The position numbers were made by a program, and so were the translations under genes. A stretch of 25,676 bases of DNA, taken from contig PKTC01000232.1 in the NCBI GenBank assembly GCA_002869305.1, forward strand, positions 1-25,676, given 5' to 3'. This document shows, piece by piece, positions 1-8,882 of the stretch (positions are counted from its first letter, which is position 1; each line of letters begins with the position of its first letter). The DNA is from Marinilabiliales bacterium. GTDB taxonomy: Bacteria; Bacteroidota; Bacteroidia; Bacteroidales; UBA12077. Under the pieces are notes generated by a model. The model did no database searches, was not told where the DNA came from, and saw nothing but the letters and a program-made list of their open reading frames with translations.

Positions 1-75
1 AATGAAATTGAAAAAGACATCCTAGAGGAGGATCCAGAGAAATATAAAAAGAAAATGATCGTTCTAAACATATAA
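1..75 (+). CDS. C-terminal end of an unidentified protein (partial)
   Basis: The first 24 codons are open in frame 1 and end at TAA (73-75). They encode a highly charged tail rich in Glu and Lys, ending in KKKMIVLNI. The rest of the gene lies outside the window, so I cannot name it. It converges with the next gene, whose stop lies only three bases away on the other strand. The coding call rests only on the open frame and the tidy spacing to the neighbour. Confidence 0.45.
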   Translation, partial: NEIEKDILEEDPEKYKKKMIVLNI

Positions 76-78
76 AAG

Positions 79-1299
79 TTAAAAGGCCGCCATTAATAAA
101 TCAATATCTTTTGATGGTATTCCAAAGTAGTTACCAATCCTCGTATTGGTAAGAATTCCATTATATACGTACACACCATGTCTAAGTCCTGGGTCATACT
201 TTAGAAGTTTCTGCACTCCTCCTGCATCTGCTATACTTAATAACAATGGGTTAAACACATTACTTAAAGCAATAGAAGCAGTTCTTGCAACACGCGATGC
301 TATGTTTGGAACGCAATAATGGATTACATCATACTTTTTATAAACCGGATTTGAATGATTTCTACATTCAGAGGTTTCAATGCATCCGCCTTGATCTATA
401 CTTAAATCAATTATTACTGCTCCTTTTTTCATTTCTTTAACCATCTCTTCAGTGATAAGAAATTGATGTCCTGATTCACCCATATGCATAGCTCCTATCA
501 CCACATCAGCTGATCTTAAATGCTTTTCCATAACCCTTGGATGAAATACAGAAGTGAATAAACGAGTTGAAAGATTTTTCTGTAATCGCTTCAATTTTGT
601 TACTGAGAAATCAAAAACTTTTATGAAAGCACCTAAACCAATAGCTGCTCTAGCCGCATATTCAGCGGCAGTTCCTGCACCTAGAATAAGCACTTCGGTT
701 GGGGTAATACCACTTACGCCACCAAGCATTACACCTTTACCTTCATTTACATTGCTTAAATATTCTGATGCAATCAGGATTGATGTTGTACCAGCAATTT
801 CACTCATTGACCTTACCACAGGATATATATTATCTTCATCTTTTAAGCCTTCAAAAGAAATAGCAGTTATTTTCTTCTGCATTAACTTTCGGATGTAATC
901 TTCTGATTGTGAAGGAAAATTAAGAGAAGACATTAGTACCTGTGCTCCTTTGAATAACTCAATTTCTTCTATTGATGGAGGAGCTATTTTTAAAATGATA
1001 TCACATTGAAAAACTTCATCGCGGGTATCAACTATTTGCGCTCCATTTTCACTATAATTTGTATCTACATAATTGGCTGCTTTTCCTGCTCCTTTTTCTA
1101 AAATTACTTCATGCCCATTGTTAACCAAAATCTCAACTGCTTCGGGTGTTAAGCCAACACGACTTTCATATTTTTTGTTTTCTTTTGGAATCCCGATAAT
1201 AAGTTTTTGTTTTTTCTTTCCTATTTCGAGCATTTCTTCCTGCGGTAAAAACCCAGTACTACCAAATGCATAACCTGACTTTTCCTTTTTATCCGACAT
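79..1299 (-). CDS. ald: Alanine dehydrogenase / NAD(P) transhydrogenase alpha-family protein
   Basis: This 406-residue protein belongs to the AlaDH/PNT family, which uses NAD(P)H and in true alanine dehydrogenases interconverts alanine with pyruvate and ammonia. Visible marks are ESRVGLTP around Arg47, a Lys at 104 in the position of the family's substrate lysine, the Rossmann glycine motif GAGTAAEYAA (about 207-216) and DQGGCIETS in the C-terminal half. It carries about 30 extra N-terminal residues compared with typical 370-residue enzymes. The YLHLA motif that holds the catalytic His in classical alanine dehydrogenases is replaced by SSLNFP (about 124-129), which resembles the PntA version of the fold. 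The substrate is therefore uncertain, although Bacteroidetes homologues are commonly annotated as alanine dehydrogenase. The ATG start at 1299 is clear. It lies downstream of tsaE on the same strand. Confidence 0.8.
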   Translation of the reverse strand: MSDKKEKSGYAFGSTGFLPQEEMLEIGKKKQKLIIGIPKENKKYESRVGLTPEAVEILVNNGHEVILEKGAGKAANYVDTNYSENGAQIVDTRDEVFQCDIILKIAPPSIEEIELFKGAQVLMSSLNFPSQSEDYIRKLMQKKITAISFEGLKDEDNIYPVVRSMSEIAGTTSILIASEYLSNVNEGKGVMLGGVSGITPTEVLILGAGTAAEYAARAAIGLGAFIKVFDFSVTKLKRLQKNLSTRLFTSVFHPRVMEKHLRSADVVIGAMHMGESGHQFLITEEMVKEMKKGAVIIDLSIDQGGCIETSECRNHSNPVYKKYDVIHYCVPNIASRVARTASIALSNVFNPLLLSIADAGGVQKLLKYDPGLRHGVYVYNGILTNTRIGNYFGIPSKDIDLLMAAF

Positions 1300-1350
1300 A
1301 TTTAACTCTGGTTAGGGAATAACAATTAAAGAGAACTCCCAAAATAAGAT

Positions 1351-1375
1351 AAATACTTGGTATTTTCAAGTATTT
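1351..1375 (-). terminator. Hairpin between tsaE and ald
   Basis: A perfect 9-bp inverted repeat (AAATACTTG at 1351-1359, CAAGTATTT at 1367-1375) with a 7-base loop lies 30 bases past the tsaE stop. On the minus strand it is followed by ATCTTATTTT, an imperfect T tract. It may attenuate or end tsaE transcription before ald. It is AT-rich, so its strength is doubtful. Confidence 0.35.
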
Positions 1376-1404
1376 TTTAATGATCTTTTAACTACTAATA
1401 AAAT

Positions 1405-1821
1405 TTAACGAATGTTTATTGTTCTTGTACCATCGCTGTTTTCAACCATTTGTACATAAACAACATTTTCTGGTAAGATTTCTGCTACCTTATCTGGCCA
1501 TTCAATGAAACAATAATTCCCTGAAAAGAAATAATCTTCATAACCAAAGTCATAAACTTCTTCAATCTTTTCAATTCGGTAAAAATCGAAATGATAAATT
1601 ACATCGCCTTGATTGGTTTGATATTCATTTACCAAAGCAAAAGTAGGGCTCGTAACTATTTCTACTACTCCTAACTCATTGCATAAAGCTTTTATGAAAG
1701 TAGTTTTGCCAACACCCATGGGTCCAAAAAAAGCAAATGTTTTTTGATCTCGCATTAATCTCAAAAACTTATCTGCCACAACGTTCAAATCTGACAATGA
1801 TTTTAGAATCAACGTTTCCAT
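1405..1821 (-). CDS. tsaE: tRNA threonylcarbamoyladenosine biosynthesis ATPase TsaE
   Basis: This 138-residue protein has the usual TsaE size. Its Walker A motif GPMGVGKTT lies at residues 33-41, followed by TSPTFALVNEY, the FDFYRI segment and IEWPDKV, all typical of the family. TsaE is the ATPase that works with TsaB and TsaD to form t6A at position 37 of ANN-decoding tRNAs. The ATG start at 1821 precedes METLILKSL. The gene lies 79 bases downstream of porX and upstream of ald, an order I recall from other Bacteroidetes genomes. Confidence 0.93.
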   Translation of the reverse strand: METLILKSLSDLNVVADKFLRLMRDQKTFAFFGPMGVGKTTFIKALCNELGVVEIVTSPTFALVNEYQTNQGDVIYHFDFYRIEKIEEVYDFGYEDYFFSGNYCFIEWPDKVAEILPENVVYVQMVENSDGTRTINIR

Positions 1822-1900
1822 ATATGCAATTTAACGATTTTTTTTAATTATTTGGTTTTAATTTGATAAATGGAATAATCATTTCTTCGAGGGAAACTCC

Positions 1901-3397
1901 TCAATGCTGAAAAGTATCTTTATAATAACTTACGTAGTAATTATAATTGTTTGGGTATGCCAAGAAATCATCGTTAATTGCAAATATATAGCTAGTACTT
2001 ATATTTGTTTTTGGTAGATGAGCTTTTTGGGGATCTCGAATTTCAAAAACCTCTTTTGGATTATAGTTCAAATTCCTACCATTCTTATACCTAAGATTTG
2101 TAGATGTATTTTTATCACCAACAACTTTTACAGGATTTTTAACCCTAACAGTTCCATGATCTGTAGTTATAATTATTTTAAATTTATGATTTTGAAGTTC
2201 CTTAATTAATGCAAATAACGGTGAATGTTTAAACCATGACAAAGTTAAAGATCGGTAGGCTGGTTCGTCGTTTGCTAGTTCCCGAATCATTTCTATCTCC
2301 GTTATTGCATGCGATAGCATATCAATGTAGTTGTAAACTAAAATATTCAACTGATTATTAAGTAAATCGTTGATGTTATCTACTACTTTTTCTCCAGTTT
2401 TTAAATGACTAATTTTTTCGTAGAAGTATTTATACTTTTTACCAAATCTATTTAACTGAGTTTGAAACAACTAATTTTCTTTCATGTTTTTGCAACCTTC
2501 TTCTTCGTCGTGTAACCAATACTCTGGATGCAATTTGTTTATTTCGTAAGGCATAAGCCCGGCAAAAATAGCATTTCGAGAGTATTGCGTAGCGGTAGGT
2601 AAAATGCTACAATAAAGTTCCTCTTTTTCTACAATAAAATATTCATTTATCAATGGTTGTATTAACTTCCATTGATCGTATCTAAAGTTATCTATCAGCA
2701 AAACAAAGATCTTTTCCCCATTATCAAGCATTGGGAAAATCCTTTCTTTAAATAAATTGGGTGACAACAAAGGTTTTTTATCAGAGTTTTCAAACCACGA
2801 CTCGTAATTTTTTTTAATAAACCTTGCAAAATCTCTGTTTGCATCCGATTTTTGCATATGAAATACTTCTTGCATTCCTGCTTCTTCGTTTTGCTCTAGC
2901 TCTAACTCCCAATAAACCAGCTTCTTATATAATTCAACCCACTCTTCAAACGAATTGGCATCTGAAATTTTTAATCCTATTTGACCAAACTGAGATTGAT
3001 AGTCGGAAAGCGTTTTTTCCGAAATTAATCGCTTTGTATCGATATTCTTTTTTATACTTAGAAGAATTTGTTTTGGATTTACAGGCTTAATCAAATAATC
3101 AGCGATTTTAGATCCAATAGCCTCATCCATAATATTTTCTTCTTCGCTTTTTGTAATCATTATTACAGGAATATCAGGTTTTAATTCCTTAATATATGTT
3201 AGGGTTTGTAAGCCACTTAACCCTGGCATATTTTCATCCAAAAAAATAAGGTCATAATCTTGTTTTGTTACCATCTCAATCGCGTCGTCTCCATTGCTTG
3301 CAGTAGAAAGTTCAAAACCTTTTTCCTCTAAAAACAAAATATGTGGCTTTAATAAGTCTATTTCATCATCCGTCCACAATATGCTTACTTTTCTCAT
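1901..3397 (-). pseudogene. porX: T9SS response regulator PorX (receiver + PglZ domain), interrupted by an in-frame TAG
   Basis: PorX is the two-component regulator of type IX secretion, with a CheY-like receiver fused to a PglZ, alkaline-phosphatase-like domain. The receiver is intact: acidic pair D10/D11, phospho-acceptor D54 in FLDENMPG, T82, and K104-P105. The PglZ domain begins near residue 228 with VLLIDNFRYDQW (D236) and LPTATQYSRNA (T268-T270). Codon 309 is TAG (minus strand, 2473-2471). The same frame then stays open for 189 codons, with NYIDMLSH and TTDHGTV carrying the expected metal-ligand Asp and His residues, and ends in TGA at 1901-1903. Read through, the product would be 498 residues, close to the family length of about 520. 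The stop splits the metal centre, so the 308-residue product should lack phosphatase-domain activity. The pristine second half points to a very recent nonsense mutation, a base-calling error or readthrough. Neighbour porW/sprE lies 44 bases upstream. Confidence 0.9.
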
Positions 3398-3441
3398 ATA
3401 ATCTCCGATTAATCCTTTAATAATTATTGTTTCTTCAATAA

Positions 3442-6144
3442 TTATTCCTGATAATTGTTATTGTAAAATAAAAGGTAATCACGAATCATTTTTTCTTCGG
3501 TGAGTTTCTTAAAATTTGACTCCGAGATAGTGAAAAACTGATAATCTTCAGTTTTTATTTCATTGAAAATACTCTCTTTCTCGACATTGAACTTATTAAA
3601 ATATTCCCAACTTTCCTCAGCATTTTTAAAGTCTTTAACAATTATAACAGTAAAGAATTGATTAAATTCTTTACTTTCAATATCATAACTTTCCTGAATA
3701 TAAAAATCCAGATTAAAATTAATAATGTTAAATTTTAATTGGTTTACATCTGCTTCTTTTGATACAATTATGGCTATATAATGCGTGCTTTCTGGCTTAT
3801 ATTGATAAATTTTTTCTATCTCTGCTAAGGTCTTTTGAGCAATTTCATCTCTTTCAGCCACATTTCCACTTGTATCATCTTTAACTAAATCGATGTCTTT
3901 AAAGCTCTTTAATTCATTTGCCTTAATCGAAGCTAATAAATCTTCAGACGTTTTTGCTACAGGATCTGTTTTAAATTCTTGGCTTACTTTTTCCAATTCA
4001 GATTTTAAGACAGTAACCCCATAAACCTCACCCATTGCAAGTGCCCTTAGGTACCTGTATTTAGGTATATATTCTGATTCCGGCCCTTTATTTAATGCAA
4101 GATTACATCTTCTAACTACTTCGGAATATTGCTTTTGTTTATATAGCACCAAGGATTTAGAATAATAAATTCTTTGTTCTTCTTCCTCCTGCTGAAATTG
4201 TTTAAAATAGTTTGGGTCAACAAGTACCTTAGCATACTTCGATTCGGGGTAATTACGAACAATCATATTTCTGTAAATATTCGCTTGTGTTAAATCACTT
4301 TGAATAGTATACACTTTAAATAAACCATAAAATGCAGGTACTTTGTACTCGCTTTCAGGATATCTATCAATCAATTCCTTAAAAGCTTCCACAGCCATGG
4401 GATAATCTTTCAGATCATTTCGATATACTTCACCAACATTATAAAAGGCTGCCTGTATTTTAAGATCTGATTCTGCCATTGCGGAATCAGTAAGTGGCAG
4501 ATCAACCATATAATATTCAGGTGATTTTTTATCCAATCCTATTTTCTTATCAATAACCTCGTCGGTAAATTCTTCTTCGGCTATTTGCTCAATATTTCCA
4601 ATTTGTTTATTTTTCCTTCGCCAATTATCCTCTAGCTTTCTTTTTCCCCAACGCCTTCTAAATTCTGGTTCACCAAAACTCTTTGCCGACGGATTATAAA
4701 AATACCACTTTCCACTTTGAGTTTGAGTGTTAGTTGGCCTACGAGTGCCAACGCCTCCTAAATTATTTAATTCGGATTGCTCTTCTGCCCTTTTCCTTTC
4801 AAGTTCTTCCGCTTCTTTCCTATTTATATCCTGAATGATTTTTTGAATGAATTGGTTTCTTTCTGATTCGCTCATCCTTGCAACCATTTGCACGCTATCC
4901 TGAAACTCAACTTCTCTTAAATTCTTAACTAACTTCGATAAATATTGGTTTTTTCTTGAAAGTTCAATATAACCAGGGAATTCAGGATCGAGAAACGTTA
5001 CAGCACTATCAAAATATGACTGCGATTCGAGGTAATCGGTTCTTTCAAAAAAAATATTTGCCAAAGCCAAATATGTTAAGGCCTTTTGATTTGTATTTGA
5101 AACAGTCACAGAGGCTGACATCTGGTAATACTCAATCGCTTGATTAACATTGTTATTCTTCATTTCAATATCACCCAAAGCAAAATAAATCTGATCCTGA
5201 TATTCTATATTTTTATCATCTTTTAGCATATCAAGCAATTCTGCTTTAATTGATCTTGATGATTTTCCACCTGAAAATAATGTGGCTCTTTTAATCTTTG
5301 CATTGAAAGCCATTTCATAGCTTGGATTCATTTTAATCACATGTTCAAACAAATCAGAAGCTTCTTTGTATTTCTCTAACTTTTCGTTTAATTGAGCATG
5401 AATAAATGTTAACCTTATTCTTTCCTTTTTCCTTTTAACTAAGGATAATGCCTCTGCTACGTATGGTTCTGCTTCAGAATATTTTTGTTGTTTTAAATTA
5501 TAATCGGCAATGGTCAAATTAAGCTGATAATTTAATTTCTCAGGATAATCAATATCTGTAACAAGCAAATCAATTAAATTTTGTGCCTCGCGTAAATCCT
5601 TAGATTCCACGTTAGCTCTCACCAACCAATTGTATGCTAGGTATTTTGTTTTTTCGTCATCGAATTGCTTAATTATAAAATTAAATATTCGAATGGCACT
5701 TGCATAATCACCTTGAAAAAAGAATGCCTTACCCATAAGCAGGTATGAATCATCAATGTATACATTGTATTCGTTTTTGCTATAGAACGCCTTGTCTTTA
5801 TTTGACATGTTCCCTTTTTGCTCAGGTTTTTTGGTAATGGAGTGTAACCTGATCGATTTTGTAGACTTCTCAATTGTTCTATCCATTTCCGGCTTCGTAG
5901 TAAGTGCAATCTCTACTTCTCCATATGTAAAAATGGGAAGTATCTGAGAGTAATCATCTACATAAGACTGATTGTATTTTTTTACACCATCCTTATAACT
6001 CTCTGAACCATTAAATAGAATGTTGTACTTTGTAGTTAAGCCGTGATAAAACCTGGTTATTCCGGTGTTTTTCTTTGTAGAACAACCTGAAAAAATAATT
6101 GTTGTGATTATAATTAAAATAGAAATCTTTAAAATACGACTCAC
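3442..6144 (-). CDS. porW: T9SS lipoprotein PorW/SprE, TPR repeats
   Basis: This 900-residue protein opens with a lipoprotein signal (MSRILKISILIIITTIIFSG, with the lipobox Cys at 21), so it should be anchored to a membrane facing the periplasm. It continues with the STKKNTGITRFYHGLTTKYNILFNG start that I recognise from PorW/SprE. Many helical TPR-like segments fill roughly residues 110-420 and 560-700. A charged stretch (about 430-460) contains KEAEELERKRAEEQ. PorW/SprE proteins are required for type IX secretion and gliding, and size and layout fit. The start is GTG at 6144: an in-frame stop lies just upstream (6160-6162), no ATG lies between, and the lipoprotein signal begins at this GTG. 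Its position directly upstream of porX supports a shared T9SS role. Confidence 0.88.
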   Translation of the reverse strand: MSRILKISILIIITTIIFSGCSTKKNTGITRFYHGLTTKYNILFNGSESYKDGVKKYNQSYVDDYSQILPIFTYGEVEIALTTKPEMDRTIEKSTKSIRLHSITKKPEQKGNMSNKDKAFYSKNEYNVYIDDSYLLMGKAFFFQGDYASAIRIFNFIIKQFDDEKTKYLAYNWLVRANVESKDLREAQNLIDLLVTDIDYPEKLNYQLNLTIADYNLKQQKYSEAEPYVAEALSLVKRKKERIRLTFIHAQLNEKLEKYKEASDLFEHVIKMNPSYEMAFNAKIKRATLFSGGKSSRSIKAELLDMLKDDKNIEYQDQIYFALGDIEMKNNNVNQAIEYYQMSASVTVSNTNQKALTYLALANIFFERTDYLESQSYFDSAVTFLDPEFPGYIELSRKNQYLSKLVKNLREVEFQDSVQMVARMSESERNQFIQKIIQDINRKEAEELERKRAEEQSELNNLGGVGTRRPTNTQTQSGKWYFYNPSAKSFGEPEFRRRWGKRKLEDNWRRKNKQIGNIEQIAEEEFTDEVIDKKIGLDKKSPEYYMVDLPLTDSAMAESDLKIQAAFYNVGEVYRNDLKDYPMAVEAFKELIDRYPESEYKVPAFYGLFKVYTIQSDLTQANIYRNMIVRNYPESKYAKVLVDPNYFKQFQQEEEEQRIYYSKSLVLYKQKQYSEVVRRCNLALNKGPESEYIPKYRYLRALAMGEVYGVTVLKSELEKVSQEFKTDPVAKTSEDLLASIKANELKSFKDIDLVKDDTSGNVAERDEIAQKTLAEIEKIYQYKPESTHYIAIIVSKEADVNQLKFNIINFNLDFYIQESYDIESKEFNQFFTVIIVKDFKNAEESWEYFNKFNVEKESIFNEIKTEDYQFFTISESNFKKLTEEKMIRDYLLFYNNNYQE

Positions 6145-6276
6145 CAGATATGTTTTTAACTATTGTAACTCAATTTCTTTTAACCTAAAAATCATTAAAA
6201 TATTATACAAAAGCAATAATATTTTATTAGAAAGGAATCTATAAAACTAGTAAATTAATTGAAATGGACATAACAG

Positions 6277-6303
6277 AAAATGGATGTTGTAATTAACATC
6301 CAT
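6277..6303 (-). terminator. Rho-independent terminator after the NifU-domain gene
   Basis: A perfect 9-bp stem (ATGGATGTT at 6280-6288, AACATCCAT at 6295-6303) with a 6-base loop lies 24 bases after the nifU-domain gene's stop. On the minus strand it runs into TTTTCTGTT. The plus-strand side lacks a T tract, so the minus direction is favoured. Confidence 0.6.
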
Positions 6304-6327
6304 CTATTCAATCATTCACCAAAAGGG

Positions 6328-6573
6328 TTATGCTGAAATTACTTCCTTAATTTCGGGAATTTGTTTTTTAACCGCTTGTTCAACACCATTCTTTAAAGTT
6401 TGTATGCTATAAGGACATGCACCACAAGCACCAAGCAATTGAACTTTTACAACCATATCATCTGTTAATTCAACAAATTTAATATCTCCACCATCAGCTA
6501 CTAAATAGGGTCTAACCATTTCGATCGTTTCATTTACTCTTTTTTCTAGATCTTGTCTTTTAGCTTCTTCCAT
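6328..6573 (-). CDS. NifU C-terminal domain Fe-S scaffold protein
   Basis: This 81-residue protein is a stand-alone NifU C-terminal domain, the small Fe-S cluster carrier type also called Nfu. It shows RPYLVADGGDIKFVEL and the cluster-binding pair C50-x-x-C53 in LGACGACPYSIQTLKNGVE. Members hold or pass on a [4Fe-4S] cluster to target enzymes. The gene lies 21 bases downstream of mrp, another Fe-S carrier type, so the two are probably co-transcribed and cooperate in cluster delivery. The ATG at 6573 is well placed, and a terminator hairpin follows the gene. Confidence 0.92.
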   Translation of the reverse strand: MEEAKRQDLEKRVNETIEMVRPYLVADGGDIKFVELTDDMVVKVQLLGACGACPYSIQTLKNGVEQAVKKQIPEIKEVISA

Positions 6574-6594
6574 TTGTGTATTATTTAAAATTAA

Positions 6595-7707
6595 TTATGA
6601 TTTTATCTCAACTCGTTTTGTTGGCTCTAAATTATTATTTCTTTCTTCGACAACTTTGATAACTGCTGCTGTTAGATTATTAAATGCACTTTCCACAATT
6701 GAACCTTTATTCAAAGATGCAGGGTTTCCAAAATCACCTCCTTCTCGTATACTTTGCACAATCGGAATCTGACCAAGAAAAGGAATTTTTTCTTTGGCAG
6801 CAAGATTTTTACATCCGTCCTTTCCGAATATGTAATATTTATTGTCTGGCAACTCTTCAGGTGTAAACCACGACATATTTTCTATCAATCCTAAAATTGG
6901 TACGTTGATATGTTTTCCTGTAAACATTTTAATTCCTTTAACAGCATCTGCAAGGGCAACATCTTGCGGCGTACTTACAATAATTGCACCGGTAACAGAA
7001 GTTTCTTGAACCAAAGTTAAATGTATATCGCTTGTTCCAGGAGGAAGATCAATTACTAAATAATCTAATTCTCCCCATTCTGATTGATGAATTAATTGCT
7101 TAAGCGCACTAGTGGCCATTGCTCCTCGCCATACCAAAGCATCTTCAGGATTTACAAAAAAACCGATTGATAGCACTTTAACCCCATAGTTCTCTACAGG
7201 AGTAATTAAATCAACATCTTTAACCTTTCTTACTAATGGTCTTTGATTTTCAACGTTAAACATTTTAGGAATTGAAGGACCATAAATATCTGCATCAATT
7301 AACCCGACTTTGGCTCCTGTTTTTGCCAACGAGATTGCAAGGTTAGTTGCTACTGTTGATTTACCTACGCCTCCCTTACCCGAAGCTATCGCAATAATGT
7401 TTTTTACATCTTTTAATGATTCAGCTTCGTGTTTTGGAGCTTTTGCTTTTAATTCAGGAGTATTAATTTTAATATTTCCTTTAAAATCAAGCTCAACACC
7501 AAAGTGCTGTTCCAGAACCTGCAAACAAACTTTTTGCAAAGAATTGATGAACGGATCAGTTGGCTTTTTAAAGCTTAAAGTAAATACAGCTTTCTGATCT
7601 TTAATCCAAATATCATCAACCATACCCATGCTAACAATGTCTTGGGCTGTTTCAGGATGTTTGATAGTTCTAAGTGCTTCTAATATTTGTTTTTTGGAAT
7701 AAGACAT
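6595..7707 (-). CDS. mrp: Mrp/ApbC-type Fe-S carrier ATPase
   Basis: This 370-residue protein has an N-terminal MIP18/DUF59 domain (about 1-80), then a deviant Walker A P-loop GKGGVGKST at residues 110-118 and DADIYGPSIPKMF typical of Mrp/Nbp35 ATPases. These cytosolic proteins bind and transfer Fe-S clusters. The CxxC pair found near the C-terminus of many ApbC proteins is absent: the ENMSWFTPEELPDNKYYIFG region carries no such pair, as I recall for other Bacteroidetes homologues. The ATG start at 7707 is clear, and a TAnnTTTG promoter box lies 40 bases upstream. The downstream nifU-type gene fits an Fe-S maturation operon. Confidence 0.92.
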   Translation of the reverse strand: MSYSKKQILEALRTIKHPETAQDIVSMGMVDDIWIKDQKAVFTLSFKKPTDPFINSLQKVCLQVLEQHFGVELDFKGNIKINTPELKAKAPKHEAESLKDVKNIIAIASGKGGVGKSTVATNLAISLAKTGAKVGLIDADIYGPSIPKMFNVENQRPLVRKVKDVDLITPVENYGVKVLSIGFFVNPEDALVWRGAMATSALKQLIHQSEWGELDYLVIDLPPGTSDIHLTLVQETSVTGAIIVSTPQDVALADAVKGIKMFTGKHINVPILGLIENMSWFTPEELPDNKYYIFGKDGCKNLAAKEKIPFLGQIPIVQSIREGGDFGNPASLNKGSIVESAFNNLTAAVIKVVEERNNNLEPTKRVEIKS

Positions 7708-7746
7708 GTCTTTATCCTTATTTTTATTTAATTTAAATTAACGGGG

Positions 7747-7754
7747 CAAAGATA
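7747..7754 (-). promoter_or_regulatory. Bacteroidetes -7 promoter box for mrp
   Basis: Read on the minus strand this is TATCTTTG followed by CCCCG, matching the Bacteroidetes -7 consensus TAnnTTTG. It lies about 40 bases before the mrp ATG. I see no convincing -33 TTTG at the expected distance, so the call rests on the -7 box and its position. Confidence 0.5.
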
Positions 7755-7848
7755 ATAAAATAGTTATAATTTTCGAGTTTAAAGTTCGAAGTTTTCATCT
7801 AACCAATAGAAAAATAATAATTTCAACTACTTGATGAATAGCCTCATA

Positions 7849-8190
7849 CTACAATTCCCTGGAAGGATCCCAAAAGTACTTTTCGAAATTTATTATTTGA
7901 TCATCTTCTACCTTAATTCCTTCATTTTCGAGAAGTTGTTTCATCGTATTTGAATTTCCAAAATGATGTTTACCGGTCAAAAGTCCTTTCCTATTAACTA
8001 CCCTATGTGCCGGAATATATTCTGTAGATTGATGAGAATCGTTCATTGCCCAACCAACCACTCTGGCAGATTGCGAAGTTCCCAGATATTTTGCTATGGC
8101 CCCATAACTGGTAACCCTGCCAAAAGGAATTTGGCGAGCAACATCATAAACCTGATTAAAAAAACCACTATTCTTCTTCTGGTTCTTCAA
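7849..8190 (-). CDS. Alkyltransferase-like (ATL) DNA-binding protein, MGMT fold without acceptor Cys
   Basis: This 113-residue protein is the DNA-binding domain of the O6-alkylguanine-DNA alkyltransferase family. IPFGRVTSYGAIAKYLG, the arginine finger R43 in ARVVGWAM and the active-site loop are plain. The PCHRV motif reads PAHRV, with Ala61 in place of the alkyl-accepting Cys. That is the hallmark of alkyltransferase-like proteins, which bind O6-alkylguanine lesions and in known cases pass them to nucleotide excision repair instead of removing the alkyl group. The start is TTG at 8190, inside the end of trmB (23-base overlap). No ATG is available before the conserved region. Translational coupling to trmB is likely. 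Confidence 0.88.
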   Translation of the reverse strand: MKNQKKNSGFFNQVYDVARQIPFGRVTSYGAIAKYLGTSQSARVVGWAMNDSHQSTEYIPAHRVVNRKGLLTGKHHFGNSNTMKQLLENEGIKVEDDQIINFEKYFWDPSREL

Positions 8191-8863
8191 GTTGTATCTT
8201 ATTATTTAGTTTGAATCTTATATAGTGTATTGGTTTCCCCTGAGCCAAAAATTGTTGTTCATAAAAAGTTTTAATGGACAGTATTTCATTCACCAAGCCA
8301 GAGTTGTATAAATTGTCTGTTTCGATCTCAATCTCCAGATTATTTAATTTTGCTAAAGATCTTGTGTATTTATATAAATCCGCATTATCGGTTTTAAGAT
8401 TGATATATCCATTTTTAGAAATGAACTGTTTATAGTATCCTAAAAAGCGTGATGAAGTTAGTCGCTTGTAATACTTTTTTGGTTGAGGATCTGGAAAGGT
8501 AACCCAAACTTCTGATACTTCTTCTTTTCCAAAAAATGAATTTATTAAATCTATTCGTGTTCTTAGAAAGCCAACATTTTTAATCTTCTCTTCAACGGCT
8601 GTTTTAGCGCCTCGCCACATTCTGGCTCCTTTAATATCGATACCAATAAAGTTTCTGTCTGGATTTTGTTTGGCTAAACCAACAGTATACTCTCCCTTTC
8701 CACAACCTAATTCCAGCACAATAGGATTATCATTCCCAAAAAACTCTCGGCACCATTTTCCTTTTATTTTATAATCCTTTTTAAAAACTTCTTCAAACGA
8801 TGGTTGTATAACATGTTGAAAGGTTTCCAATTCGGCAAACCTTTGTAATTTCTTCTTTCCCAC
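8168..8863 (-). CDS. trmB: tRNA (guanine-N7-)-methyltransferase TrmB
   Basis: This 231-residue protein shows the SAM-binding motif VLELGCGKGEYTVGLA (around 49-64), FIGIDIKGARMWRGAK and the TFPDPQPKKYYKRL signature of TrmB, which makes m7G46 in the tRNA variable loop. It begins with GTG at 8863, giving MGKKKLQRFAELETF, a typical TrmB N-terminus. It lies 19 bases after gldH and overlaps the ATL gene at its 3' end. The stop is TAG. Confidence 0.95.
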   Translation of the reverse strand: MGKKKLQRFAELETFQHVIQPSFEEVFKKDYKIKGKWCREFFGNDNPIVLELGCGKGEYTVGLAKQNPDRNFIGIDIKGARMWRGAKTAVEEKIKNVGFLRTRIDLINSFFGKEEVSEVWVTFPDPQPKKYYKRLTSSRFLGYYKQFISKNGYINLKTDNADLYKYTRSLAKLNNLEIEIETDNLYNSGLVNEILSIKTFYEQQFLAQGKPIHYIRFKLNNKIQLEEPEEE

Positions 8864-8882
8864 TTTTAATGATTATTTACAC

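Noticed and set aside
554..898. A 114-codon open frame on the plus strand inside ald
   Set aside because: It is antisense to the conserved Rossmann region of ald and has no recognisable features.
2471..2473. The TAG in porX as evidence of a reassigned amber codon
   Set aside because: The ATL, trmB, ricT and rlmN genes all end naturally at TAG, and no other conserved gene in the window contains an internal TAG.
5673..5909. A second minus-strand frame inside porW/sprE
   Set aside because: It overlaps the well-supported TPR-rich lipoprotein in another frame and shows no domain or start signal of its own.
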